Of a stretch of 52,417 bases of DNA, positions 33,601-44,297 are shown piece by piece. Positions within the stretch are counted from its first letter, which is position 1; each line of letters starts with the position of its first letter. A model generated the notes under the pieces. It had not been told where the DNA came from and searched no databases. It saw only the letters and a program-made list of their open reading frames with translations. A program made the translations under genes and the position numbers. Source of the DNA: Adiantum capillus-veneris. Its lineage: Eukaryota > Streptophyta > Polypodiopsida > Polypodiales > Pteridaceae. The DNA lies in contig JABFUD020000243.1 in NCBI GenBank assembly GCA_014529385.2, positions 1 to 52,417 on the forward strand, in the 5' to 3' direction.

Positions 33601-33770
33601 CAAAGACAAAGCATGTGGATGTGAAGTATCATTTCATCAGGGAAATGCTCGAGGATAAGCAACTTCAGCTTGTCAAAGTTCACACCACAGAAAATCATGC
33701 TGATCTACTTACAAAAGGACTTCCCTCAGAGAGCTTTGCGCATTTTCGCAAGCAGTTAGGTGTAGGGTAG
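30615..33770 (+). pseudogene. pol of copia 1: protease, integrase, RT, RNase H with two stops
   Basis: This is the same frame as gag. Protease shows WIIDSGASLHVS. The integrase finger is HSRLGH...CEHCLYGK and its core keeps D in LVHSDLCGPM, D in LRTDNGGEY and E in NGVAERMNR. RT has [45 protein letters not shown] and the catalytic YVDD in LILYVDDMLIVG. RNase H keeps TDSDYAGD, STTEAEYVA, CDSQSAI and NHADLLTKGL. In-frame TAG codons stand at 32430-32432 (ARLVA*GF, where K or Q is usual) and 32604-32606 (YM*QPEGF, where E, K or Q is usual). With CAG at both, the frame would be complete. No frameshift is seen. Confidence 0.92.
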
Positions 33771-33842
33771 TACATCACTTCTCTACATCTCTTGTATATT
33801 AGCTTGTATAGTAGCTTCTCTAACACTTAAAGTACCACATTG

Positions 33843-33859
33843 GACTTTAAGTGGGAGGT
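33843..33859 (+). other. Polypurine tract of copia 1
   Basis: AAGTGGGAGGT lies directly before the 3' LTR start TGTTGGGG, as in other plant copia elements. Confidence 0.75.
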
Positions 33860-34051
33860 TGTTGGGGTATAAAGCCCAATGTGGTCGCCCAGGTAAGTGG
33901 GCGGGCTGCCAGGTATGTACACATGTTCTTTTGTAAAAACCTAATAAGAACTCACTATGCTCTACACATTACAGTAGAGCGAGTTCACCATATCGTCGTG
34001 CTCTTCTTCTCGCACTCTCTCTCGCGTCGCACTTCCGCTCGTACTCCTTCA
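33860..34051 (+). repeat. 3' LTR of copia 1 (192 bp)
   Basis: It runs TGTTGGGG...CTCCTTCA and is followed by the target duplication CTAGG at 34052-34056. Confidence 0.93.
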
Positions 34052-34056
34052 CTAGG

Positions 34057-35864
34057 CCATTTGCTAGTCGTATGGCCATATGCTTCTCTTGTTTTCAATG
34101 AGATATACTATGGCCTTAGAGCCATAGGATGCTAATGAATAAGCTCACGGACCATAGGTTTCCCTCTATTCCAATGAGAGATCATATGTCCCTAGGGCCA
34201 TAGGGATACCATGGTGCACATGTAGGTGCCCTTGAATGTCCTAAATGCTCTTCAAGAGCTTTTACAATGACACTTGCGGCTCAGGGGAGTCACTATGTAT
34301 AAATTATCTATATTGCGTGTGTCACCAAGGACTATTTCTAAAACTCCTTATCTATGAGCTTTGGACAATTAAAATACACCTTTTTTCTATCAACTTGTAA
34401 ATTTGTTTTCCAATTCCATTTTAGGGTACCCTTCTGTGTGTTAAAAAGTAAGAAAAATTAAAATTTAATAACCCGTTTTGCTACACTCAAGTGATAGTCA
34501 CATAATTATTAAGTGACCTTCCCGAGCACTTAGGCCACCCTTTGCCCCTAGGGCCATAGGTTACCCTTTATTTTGATGAGAGATCCTATCACCCTAAGGC
34601 CATAGGGTGCCAATGTATAATCGCAAGGATCATAGGTTGCGCTCTATTGTAATAAGATATTCTATGGCCCTAGGATCATAGCCCTGACATGGTGCCCATG
34701 TAGGTGCCCTTGAATGACATGGATACTCTTTGAGACCTTTTACATTGACACCTAGTCCAACATATGGACATAGGACATAGGCTTCCCTCTATTTTGATGA
34801 GAGATTGTATGGACTTAGAGCCATATGGTACCAATGTATGAGAGATCATATGGACCTAGGGCCATAGGGTGTGCCAATGGTGCCCTTGAATTTCCTAAAT
34901 GCTCTTGAGAGATTTTACATTGACACATAGGTCACTCTATGACCCTAAGGCCATAGGTTGCCCTCTATTCTAATTAGAGATCCTATGGCCCTAGGTCCAT
35001 AGCGTGCCAATCTATAAGCTCAAGGACCATAGGTTTTTCTCTATTCCAATGAGAGATCCTATGGCCCTAGGGCCATAGAACTACCATGGTGCACATATAG
35101 GTTCCCTTGAATGGCCTAAATGTCCTTTCAGAGATTTTACCATGACACTTAGGCCACCCTTTGGCCCTAGGGTCATAGGTTGCCCTCTATTCTCATGAAA
35201 AAATTAATGGTCATAGGGCCATAGGATGCAAATGTAGAATCTCAAGGGTCATAGGTTCCCTCTATTGTAATGAGAGATATGGCCCTAGGGCCATTGGGCT
35301 CCCATGGTGCCCATGTAAGTGTCCTTTAATGGCCTAAATGCTTGTTGAGAGCTTTTACATTGACACCTAGACCATTTGCTAGTCCTAGGGTGATAGGCTT
35401 CTCTCATTTCTAATCAGAGATCTTATGGCCTTAGAGCCATAGAGTGTCAATGCAGGGCCATAGGTTGCCTCTATTCCAATGAGAGATCATATGGCCCTAG
35501 GGCCATAGGACTGTCATGTTTCCCATGTAGGTGCCTTGAATGGCCTAAATGATCTTTGAGAGCTTTTACATTGACACTTAAGCCACCCTCTGCCCCTAGG
35601 GTCATAGGATTCCCTTTATTATAATGAGAGATCCTAGGGCCATAGGGTTCCAATGTACAATCTCATGGGCCATAGGTTTCACTCTATTATAATAAGAGAT
35701 CATATGGCCCTAGGGCTATAGGGCTACCATGGTGCCCTTGTAGGTGCCCTTGAATGGACTAGATTATATTTGTGACCTTTTACATTGAAACCTAGGCCAT
35801 AGGATTCCCTCTATTTTTAGGAGAGATCCTATGGCCTTAGGGCCATATGGTACCAATGTATAAT
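34057..35864. repeat. Palindrome satellite, middle block
   Basis: About seven units with TTTTACATTGACAC at about 34260, 34738, 34914, 35134, 35355, 35564 and 35778, so the usual period is 209-221 bp. Each unit holds two copies of the CTATGGCCCTAGGGCCATAG palindrome or decayed forms of it; the copy near 35060-35079 is perfect. One interval is short (176 bp) and one is long because of a 251-bp insert. No frame runs through units, as 220 is not a multiple of three. Confidence 0.9.
34276..34526. mobile_element. MITE-like 251-bp insertion in the satellite
   Basis: Satellite sequence stops at GACACTT and resumes with CACTTAGGCC, so CACTT (34271-34275 and 34527-34531) is duplicated. The insert begins CGGCTCAGGGGAGTCACTATG and ends TTAAGTGACCTTCCCGAG; these are imperfect terminal inverted repeats (CTC.GGG..GTCACT). 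The interior is AT-rich and non-coding. The superfamily cannot be assigned. Confidence 0.7.
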
Positions 35865-36074
35865 TGATGGATATTTTTCTAGGCCTGGTCCATGGAGCAG
35901 ACCAAGACAAGAAAAACAAAGAAAGAATAATACTCAAACCCCCAACCCAAGCCCACCAACAAGGAACTATGGTTGGAGATGTGCTACTAAAATCTGCTAC
36001 CGAGGAATGTGCAATGCAGTCTCAGTGTCAGATCTCACCAATGACTATCTACAAAGATGATCACTTAATCATTC

Positions 36075-36077
<3 letters not shown>

Positions 36078-36116
<39 letters not shown>

Positions 36117-36164
36117 AACGTAATGTTGTCTTTATTTCAAGAGAGAGAGAGAGAGAGAGAGAGA
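36078..36164. repeat. Two (GA)n runs
   Basis: GA runs lie at 36078-36113 and 36141-36164. Confidence 0.95.
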
Positions 36165-36325
36165 AAGACGAGATGAGTACAAGACACGGTGTGAATTATC
36201 GTGCAATTTGAATATTGAAAATATTGTTTTTACAGCAAGATTAACAAAACTTATCTTTCGTCTTCTAGAACTTTTTTGTCGAGGCAGCTTTGTAGGCTTC
36301 AAACTTTGCAATGATAGCGACTTTA

Positions 36326-36420
36326 GGCTTACACCCTATAGGGTAGTGCACTCTGTAATTGGCTTACACCCAATAGGCAGTGCACTTTGCAATTGGCTCA
36401 CACCCAATAGGACAGTGCAC
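36326..36420. repeat. Three tandem copies of a 35-bp unit
   Basis: GGCTTACACCC.ATAGG..AGTGCAC...AATT repeats at 36326-36360 and 36361-36394, with a shortened third copy at 36395-36420. Confidence 0.9.
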
Positions 36421-36512
36421 CCTCTCTCTCCATCTTATTCAGCATCCCAAGCGAGTGTCCTCATTCTCTCTTTCAGCCTTTCTAGGCTATGCACACCCAA
36501 ATGACGAGAGAG

Positions 36513-36767
<255 letters not shown>

Positions 36768-37864
36768 AGAGTATCCCAGCTTGCCTGTCTATGGGAACTT
36801 CCCCTTAGTGGGCTTTCATGAAGTCTAAACCTCCCTTTTTTAAAAAGAAATCTCTCATTCTCTCTATCTCAACGAGACAAACTCTCTCCCTCGTTCAATT
36901 CAAAACAGGGCCAAGCCCTCTCTTTCTTGTGTTTGATTCACAACCAAGAGCAGGGCTAAGCCCTCTATCTCCCCAATTTTCTACAGGGCAGTGCCCTCTC
37001 TTTCCTTTGCACTTCGACCTCCTGCATAGGCAACCTCCGTCCTCATCTCATGCCCTTGACTCCAAGGCCGACCCTCCTCATTGGTGGTAGCCTACAATGG
37101 TACTCTCTCTCTCCTTGGGTCTCCCTCATCGCTTGCGTCCCTCCTTTCTTCCCGTGGATATGGCCTACATCCCCCTTGTGATCTCTCGTCTCCCCCCTAA
37201 CCGGCGTCTCTCCTAGCGACTCTCCAACACGGCATTCAATCAACACCATCATCAGCTATTTAAAAAAACCCTTAAAACACTTCCTTTTCTTTTAATGCGA
37301 AGCTTCTTTAAGATTTTGTTCACACCCCCTCAACTCTGTCTTGGCCTGGCTCGCTCTGTCTTGCAAAACGACGGTGTCTCCCCCAATCCAATCGACACCC
37401 GCCTGATTCATGGCGACCTCTCGTCATCTTATAAAAAAGACATATTAAAACATCTTCTTCTTTTTTCATTCAAGAAAATCTTCGTCGAGATCTCGTTTAC
37501 ACCCCTATTTTTGACTCTCAACTCCGATGAGATGGCGAATATACTTCAAAAGGGTGACTATCTCCAACTATTTTAGTCTGTAAAACACTCCGAGAAACAA
37601 TGCAATCCTTCGTTTATATCTTGATACTTCCTTAGGACCACTTCCCAACACTTCTTTCTAGACATTTAATCTTTGTCTTGACAGTTTGGCACCACCTTGA
37701 TATAACATGTTTTTAGTATCTTCAAGCCCTTCATAACCTATCAAAAACAGCTCCCAAGGAAGATTAAGTCAGATCATCATGATGTAGCAGATAAAATCAT
37801 TCATTTTTTTAGTGCAGCATGCTCAAGAAACAGTATTCCTCCTGGCTCAAAAAAAACTCCAACA

Positions 37865-38066
37865 ATAAGCTAAAGGGTCATAGGTTGCCGTCTATTCCAA
37901 TTAGAGATCTTATGGACATATCACTGCCATGGTGCATATGTAAGTGTCCTTGAATGGCCTAATTCCTCTTTGAGAGCTTTTACATTGACAACTAGGCCAC
38001 CCTTTGTCCCTAGGGCCATAGGTTGCGCACTATTTTAATGAGAGATCATATGGCCCTAGGGCTAGT
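37865..38066. repeat. Palindrome satellite, right end
   Basis: About one unit remains, with TTTTACATTGACAACTAGGCC near 37978 and a last decayed palindrome (CATATGGCCCTAGGGCTAG) at about 38047-38066. Beyond it the repeat stops. Confidence 0.85.
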
Positions 38067-38099
38067 GAATTGGAGTGTTTTCTTGAAGGCTTCAACACA

Positions 38100-38880
38100 A
38101 TGAAATTCTTGATTATCATAAGGTTTTTATTGGCCTTACAAAAGAGCACAAGGTTGGTAGCTTTTCACAATTTAATGATATTTTTAAAGCAAGAAATTTA
38201 ACAAAGAGCACATGTTCCAAGATGATTGGAAGAAGGTTCATGGTAAGTATGGTTGTGTGCTTGTGATTGAAGACATTGCATTTTGGTCTTTTTAAGTCTT
38301 ATTCCAATAGAGGAAGGACATTCCAAGTGCTTGCAAATAACACTGGCTATGAATGACAAAGATGTTGAAGAAACATTGCATGATTTCACAGAAGAAATGG
38401 AGAAGCTTCAAAGAAAAGAGATTTTGGATGTGGCACAGTTCCAGGCAAGGAATATCACCAAGGTAGAGGAGTCCATTTAAATTCTAGAGGAAGAGCTTGA
38501 TGCCTTGCATCTAAGAGAGGAATATTGCCTTGGTATTTTGGCAGAGTGGGCAGAACATGATGAAGCCTTTGTGAAATACAACCCATCCTTTCCATTGTCA
38601 TAGCTTGATACAGAATCTTAAAAGGTCATTGAACAGTCTCATGCTTGAGAGCGTGTACTAAATGTTGTTCAATGCTATGAAGAGAAAGGGCTTCCCACAA
38701 AGAAGGAATTCCAACAAATTCAAAAAATATTTAAGATTGAGAACATGGGAACAAAAGTTCCACAAGAGAGAAAAGAGAATAAACCAAGCTTTTTTATTGA
38801 CCTCTTAAAAGAGGACCTTTTTGAAGATGATGAAAACCCTAAGGTAAAACAGTAGTTTCGCAAGCACATAGTTTAGGCCA
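38100..38880 (+). pseudogene. Decayed open frame, product not recognised
   Basis: From 38283 to about 38880 one frame is protein-like (charged, helix-rich: EETLHDFTEEMEKLQ, EELDALHLREEYCLGILAEW, EEKGLPTKKEFQQIQKIF, FIDLLKEDLFEDDENP). It is broken by in-frame stops only, with no shift, at about 38478 (TAA), 38601 (TAG), 38619 (TAA), 38646 (TGA), 38853 (TAG) and 38874 (TAG). Each could come from CAA, CAG or CGA by one C-to-T change. Upstream, 38100-38282 looks coding in other frames (LVIEDIAFWSF). No known domain was recognised; a transposon protein is possible. Confidence 0.5.
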
Positions 38881-38959
38881 GTGGGACTTTGTTTTCTTTA
38901 ATGGATTTGAGGTTTTTTTTTTTGCACAAATTGATATTGTTGACCTTGACAAGTTTCTA

Positions 38960-39460
38960 GGGAGAGGAAAGGGATCCAACCCTTTGGATTTGAAGAGGGA
39001 TCAACGTTTTACCATGTAGTGTCTAAAGTGCTATAAGCTCCAATAATTTTTCATAACTTGCTTGAATCTACTCAACTCTTTTTTTAAGTTGGAGAGGTCA
39101 TTCTTTTCCCAAAACATTTTATCATAGTAAGAGAAGACTATATCCAAGGCTTCACACACTTCTTCCTTCTCATTTCTTGCTCTACCATCAAATCCATGGT
39201 CCTTCATGGCATTGTGTCGAGCCTTCCATTAGTTGTACTGGACTTTAGATGAACCCCTACCCAATTTTCCATGGAATCCGAAGAATTTCCTAACCTTCAT
39301 CCCACCAATAGAAGCTTTCCTAATAAAATTATTTCCATCAGATGACCTCTTAGGGTCTGACTCAATTACCACATTCTCCCCATGAAGTCCAATGTTAGGC
39401 AATACTCTTTTAATACTTTTTATGGTAGTTCTTTGGCTGATAAAGGTTTTAGTTTCCATA
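38960..39460 (-). pseudogene. Decayed minus-strand open frame, product not recognised
   Basis: The minus strand encodes SIGGMKVRKFFGFHGKLGRG and, after an in-frame TAA near 39229, WKARHNAMKDHGFDGRARN and a Lys/Glu-rich stretch up to a TAG near 39030. The two parts share one frame. It converges on the decayed + strand frame to the left. It may belong with the stretch at 40071-40547, but this cannot be shown. Confidence 0.4.
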
Positions 39461-40070
39461 CAAAACCTATGTAAAGGTGCACAACCTTCTCAACGATTCT
39501 ACACAATACATGCATTGTGCAAAGGTGGACATTTGATAGGGGAACATCTAAAAGATTTTGAAAGTTAGATCTTTAGAGTGTTTATATGGGGCTTTGTTAC
39601 AATTCATAGGCTGTATATCCGTTGTTGCACCCATGCATTACATACAGGGGCTTTTGGCATTGGCACCCTTTAAAACTTTGTACACACACTTTAGTGTCTT
39701 TAGGTCGTCCCCCATATGCCATTCCACCTTGTACTTACGAAAACCCTCAACATCTAACTCCTCCCCATCCTATTGGGCTTTAATTATTGTAGGGACACTA
39801 GTGTGGTAGACCACCCTATTTAACACATTAAAAATTGAAAAGTATTTCTCTACCATTTCTTACACGGAGAAAAGGAGACCTCGAACTTTCCCTAATTATA
39901 TATAGGACCATTAATCCCAATTTGGAAAGTTAAGACTCTTGACTCGAAGATTTTTATTTTGTAGAGCTTAGGAGGACTCAATGTCTTACCTTGTAATTGT
40001 TGGACTTTCAAATCAATCTTTCCAAAACCCTCGTATTTAAATCTGATTTTGAATCTGAATATACATATCT

Positions 40071-40547
40071 CTAGTTACCGCATTCCATATTGGAAATCTC
40101 AAGTCTTTCTGTCCAATTTAGTTCCTTTTGTTCATAAAGCAATTGAAGTCTGAATTTGTCATCAGAAGTCATCTTGTCATTTGAGAGTTTGAACTCATTC
40201 AGTACTCTAAGTAACTCTGAAATCGTTGTCAAAGCGATCAAGCTCATTCCGCTTCTAATCTTAGATAGCCATGAGGACCATGGATTTCTTGAAGTATCAC
40301 GTTGTTGACCCCATTCAAGTGCTTTTGCTATTTTGGCACATTTATGCACCAAGTCACCCATGTTGCCGCCTATCTTTACACAAGCCCAAGGTGGTGCCAA
40401 TAGTTTGTCATGAGCTCCTCTCTCTTTCCATGGACCCCCTTGGGAAAAGAGCTTTACCTTCTCTGACATATCCCAAGTCATAATGGACCAAGCTTGGTCT
40501 TGATTTCCCAAATGACACGACAAACTTGGCACATTGGGCGTCCGCAT
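40071..40547 (-). CDS. Hypothetical open frame, 158 codons, doubtful
   Basis: The minus strand frame is open for 158 codons with a plausible mixed composition (VHKCAKIAKALEWGQQRDTS, MSLIALTTISELLRVLNEFK). The continuation on both sides has stops in all frames. No family was recognised. It may be an exon-like remnant of a decayed transposon gene. Neighbouring sequence from 39460 to 40070 shows only fragments. Confidence 0.3.
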   Translation of the reverse strand: MRTPNVPSLSCHLGNQDQAWSIMTWDMSEKVKLFSQGGPWKERGAHDKLLAPPWACVKIGGNMGDLVHKCAKIAKALEWGQQRDTSRNPWSSWLSKIRSGMSLIALTTISELLRVLNEFKLSNDKMTSDDKFRLQLLYEQKELNWTERLEISNMECGN

Positions 40548-41279
40548 AGATTGTTGCTATAGAATTGTTTGTCCATAAGAAGCGTTTAAGGCGTTTCTAA
40601 AACACTTTTCAATTACATTTGGATACTTTTGGTATTGGGGAGAGGAAGGATAAGAATGGGATCCTGAACAAATTAATTACCTTCACTCTGTTGTGGAAAG
40701 GAAGGAGTGCATACTGCCATCTTCTCATCTTGCTACTAATTTTGTCCATGACCCATTGGTTAGAGATTCCAACCCCTAGTGGGGTCCCAAGTGGCAAGAT
40801 GCCGAACCTTTAGAGACAATTCTCCTGATCAATATGAGGCGGTGCAAACGTTTTCCACGGCCTCAAACTCTAAATGCAACATTGAGAAGTTAAGATCTCC
40901 CTCTCAAAGAATGAAGGGTGACAATCCCCAGCAATTTTGATTGGATCATGAGATTTAGATATGTGTTGCCTTTATAGCAAATATAACTGCTTATGCATTT
41001 ATATCAATTTTGCTACTTTAAAATTTAGTAATTCCAGTTAGATAGAAGAGGGAAAGGAAAATTTCCACCTATATCTGAGAGAGTGTTAGAAAGTGAAGAA
41101 ATAAAAGCTCAAAATTCTTCTTTGAACATGCATAGAAAGGAGTTGAACAAAGTTAGGAAAATGAGTTTTTTCCGAACATCACTTCGCATTTCAAGATAGA
41201 TTTGTATGTATGTAACTGCATATTAGGGATTGCCTGAAAGTTATAGAGTCAAGATATAATAAACCCCAAAAAAATGACA
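40548..41279. other. No gene seen
   Basis: AT-rich sequence with short frames only. The 40607-40820 part has two overlapping frames of about 60 codons on opposite strands, without a recognisable product. Confidence 0.5.
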
Positions 41280-41612
41280 AATACAGATAAACTACCAAAT
41301 GCCTTAACCATTAGAGTAACTTCAAGCACATAAAATAGTGTTCTGAAAAGTCTTAGTTCATATAGGGTAGAGGGCCAAATAGGAGCTCATTTGTACTTTG
41401 GCCTTGTCTATGTCATAAAGCTATAATGTCAAGACTAATTACTCCAAAAGTGCCACAATTATTAAAGGAACTTCAAGCATTACTGATCTTGCCTCAAAGC
41501 TATTATGTCAACGGTGATCAAGCCCAAAAAAAACACACATTAACATTAGAGTAACTTCAAATTGCCTTAACATTAGAGTAACTTCAAGCATAATTGATCT
41601 TGTCTCCGATTC
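41280..41612. repeat. Degenerate short repeats
   Basis: ATTAGAGTAACTTCAAGCA and close variants occur about five times (near 41310, 41462, 41547, 41570 and 41578), partly joined to TGATCTTG.CTC and GTCATAAAGCTATAATGTCAA words. Confidence 0.7.
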
Positions 41613-42480
41613 ATGTAATTAACTTCAGCACAATATCTCACATGAACAAAAAATCGCAATACCCGCCCGCCTTCGTTCTTTGGCTGTGTTATCAACAACC
41701 CTAAATTCAACACGAATGGCAGACTCTTACCTCAAGCTATTCCTAATTACAGACCCGTCATAGAAAGCATGCAGGCAGGCTTGCTATTCCAATCTCCACC
41801 AGCTAAAGACAATATATCCCTATTACCATACAAGACCAAACATTAATAAATCAGGTTCTGAAGGAGCCCAGATCTCACTAGGGTTAGCTTGCAACACGCA
41901 AGCTAAGGCCTGGCGTTTAACATGGAAAACTATAAAATTTCAAGGTCCAAAAAAGATTTCAGATTTGAAAGGAGAAGCGGGTTATCTCAGTAGTTTGACC
42001 TGTCAATCAAGTCCAAGCAAATGGTGCACTGGTTCGTAGTTTTCTCCATCTGCAATTAGAACCTCAAGTGTCACTCACTCCCAACCATTTCAAAAAACGT
42101 AGAACCAAACAATGGACTTTATTTTCAGGGCAGAGGCAACAAATAGGTTAAGGATAACAAGTGTTGACTATCTCTAAGCAAGGTAATGGACAATTAATCA
42201 GAGATGAGAATGCTGTTAAGAATCTGAAACTTTAGTGAAGGGGAATACTACCCTTTCATCCTGGCATCGCAGAAACTAAACAAGCACCTCAACCACAAAG
42301 TCATGCATGAATGTAACTCTCATAATCCGTTACAGACCTACTTTCCTGAACTTCAAAGATCACCAAATTCCTCAAACTGGCCAGCAACATAAGCAAGAAG
42401 AAAAAAACCAGAGTTACAAGTGAGGAGGAAAAAACCAAAACACTGGTGAACATATCAGCCAAGTCATAAGTCTTATTCCC
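41613..42480. other. Intergenic; no gene seen
   Basis: No open frame with protein-like content. The stretch lies downstream of the seven-helix gene and may hold its 3' flank. Confidence 0.5.
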
Positions 42481-42486
42481 TCGCAG

Positions 42487-42541
42487 CTAATAAGTGCGCA
42501 AAGACGTGTACAATCCACTAATAAGTGCGCAAAGACGTGTA
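42487..42541. repeat. 24-bp direct repeat, two copies
   Basis: CTAATAAGTGCGCAAAGACG plus TGTA occurs at 42487-42510 and 42518-42541. Confidence 0.95.
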
Positions 42542-42926
42542 TTAAAGCAAAAGAATGCTGTAAGATCTCTGTAATCGAAATTTATGCCTGCTTATACAAG
42601 CTTCCACAAGACAACAATCGCAAAGGCCCTGCTAGTATTTGAGCTTTCTCCCCACATTGTTATCACATTTGATGCCAAAGCAATACCATAATCTGCAAAC
42701 CTTGTTGCAATTGCACTGTTGGCCTTCCCAGCATTCAGTACCATGTCAACCAAAATCCAGCATGTAGAGTTGGGCTCAGCTTCTTGTAGCAGCACCCCTT
42801 CTATATCCAGCTACTGCAACAGGCCAGCTTTTAGTTGGGCCCAAAACAAGAACCTCCGTATTACTCAAGACATTCTATAACTCCTCCTCCTGCCTTCTAG
42901 ACATTCTATAACGTCTCCTTCTGCCT

Positions 42927-44018
42927 TTAAACCATTGCGACAGATCCAGATCCTTGTCGATAAGAATGCATCTTTCCAAATTTATCTGATTCAATGTCTG
43001 GCTTTTTTCTTCCAAGACAAGGATTGGTGTCCTCCTCATTCCCAAACACATACAACGGGACCGAAAAGGGGTCACAAGAGATGTGATGTGTACTTGAAGG
43101 CAGTGAGTTGAAAACCCACCTTACAGCCATGGCATCTGCGATAGGCTGCACTACCAAAATCCCTTCTCCCACCAGCACGCACAACAAAACAGTGAGAAAA
43201 CTGAGAAAGGCAAGCAGCTCGAACGGCAGATTTCCTGGCACAGCTACCACAGAGAGCCCCATGAAGAAAATCTGTACAGGTAGAAGGATGGCTAATGATA
43301 GGACCAAACCACATACACGAATTTGCAACCGTTTGTTTATCACAAGCGACACCATCCGACATCCCTGCCATAAAAAGCAGCAATTGTAGATGCAGCTGAA
43401 CAAGCCAAGAACCAGAGTGCTGATGAGTGGAAAGGTGCAAATTGCAGCATCCCCATCTTCTGAACCTCGGATGTATGACCTTGAAAAATAAGTTGGCAAA
43501 TGAAGAACTTGGCCATTGCCAGGCATTTGTGAAGCAATTATGACAAGCGCCGCTTGCAAGCCTAAAATGGGGAGACAGCAAGCCAGAATGCGGCTCACAG
43601 TCTTTTGATTCCATTTTTGGAGGGGCTCAAAGGGAGCATCACACACGGACCCTTGAAGAAGGAAGAGCGCTGTTAGAAAAAAGCAAGGCTCCATCACACC
43701 GAAAGATAAGACCGTATGTGCCTGGCATAAGGCTGCCTGCTTGTGTAGGCTCAATGCATGGAAAGGGCCACCCTCATGTCTCAATAGCGGTACGCGCAGT
43801 AACTCGATCAAACCCCAAAGCATTGCACACGTAATAAGCATGATGCGGACACCCCACACGGCATTGAAGTCTTGAAGTGCCAATAGATGGCCCCGTTTGA
43901 CCTGTGATCGGAAGTAAAGAACATAGACGATGCAAAAAATGCTGGCCAGGCAAAGAGCAATTACCAGAACTAGGGTAGCCCACCCAAGCACATCCACAGT
44001 GGTTTTGTGTGGAAGCAT
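42927..44018 (-). CDS. Plant seven-transmembrane protein, uncharacterised
   Basis: An intact 363-codon, intronless frame runs on the minus strand from an ATG at 44016-44018 to a TAA. Seven hydrophobic segments are visible at about residues 12-36, 54-78, 101-123, 142-163, 193-217, 235-260 and 266-290. They are followed by a polar tail of about 70 residues rich in Ser, Asp and Lys. Between TM1 and TM2 lies LALQDFNAVWGVRIM, and TM2 ends in ELLRVPLLR; this pattern is familiar from uncharacterised plant membrane proteins with a GPCR-like layout. The seventh helix ends GEGILVVQPIADA. No signal peptide is seen apart from TM1. It probably sits in the plasma membrane or endomembranes; no ligand or activity can be inferred. 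It is the only intact host gene in the window. Confidence 0.8.
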   Translation of the reverse strand: MLPHKTTVDVLGWATLVLVIALCLASIFCIVYVLYFRSQVKRGHLLALQDFNAVWGVRIMLITCAMLWGLIELLRVPLLRHEGGPFHALSLHKQAALCQAHTVLSFGVMEPCFFLTALFLLQGSVCDAPFEPLQKWNQKTVSRILACCLPILGLQAALVIIASQMPGNGQVLHLPTYFSRSYIRGSEDGDAAICTFPLISTLVLGLFSCIYNCCFLWQGCRMVSLVINKRLQIRVCGLVLSLAILLPVQIFFMGLSVVAVPGNLPFELLAFLSFLTVLLCVLVGEGILVVQPIADAMAVRWVFNSLPSSTHHISCDPFSVPLYVFGNEEDTNPCLGRKKPDIESDKFGKMHSYRQGSGSVAMV

Positions 44019-44090
44019 TAGAGAACCTATGCATACTCTTGCTGCACATGAGCTCTACACCATGAGATTCTCGCTGAGATCACCTTTTCT

Positions 44091-44097
44091 CTTTATA
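44091..44097 (-). promoter_or_regulatory. Possible TATA box of the seven-helix gene
   Basis: The minus strand reads CACTATAAAGAGA, 73 bp before the start codon. A start about 30 bp downstream would leave a leader of some 45 bases containing two extra ATGs (near 44060 and 44047) out of frame with the gene. Confidence 0.45.
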
Positions 44098-44128
44098 GTG
44101 CAACCCACACGCTTGATACTAAATCTGC

Positions 44129-44297
44129 AAACCCAACCCTGCTGTTCATAATGCAAGTAGCTCACCCCATGATCTTTCTATTGATTGAACCCTGTCGGAG
44201 AGTTATCTATCAAATTGAACCCTGTTGAGAGAGATTGCAGAAGATGAAGCCCTCCAAACTGGACTGAGTATCGTCAAAGCAGGATACCTTACCTGCA
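44129..44297 (-). other. Possible intron in the 5' leader of the seven-helix gene
   Basis: The minus strand has a strong donor-like CTTTGCAG/GTAAGGTATCC near 44297 and an acceptor-like GGGTTGGGTTTGCAG/ATTTAG near 44129. If used, transcription would start further upstream and the TATA box at 44091 would not be the promoter. Confidence 0.3.

Larger units (their letters stand above)
28539..34051 (+). mobile_element. Ty1/copia retrotransposon 1 (5.5 kb, Tork/Tnt1-like)
   Basis: Short LTRs start TGTTGGGGTATAAAG; the 3' one (33860-34051) ends TTCA. They flank one reading frame for gag, protease, integrase, RT and RNase H. CTAGG is duplicated on both sides. The LTRs differ at 2 of the first 182 bp, so insertion into the satellite is fairly recent. 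The whole coding part is in a single frame from 29790 to 33770 with three in-frame stops and no frameshift. Gag resembles the Tnt1/Tork group. Confidence 0.95.
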
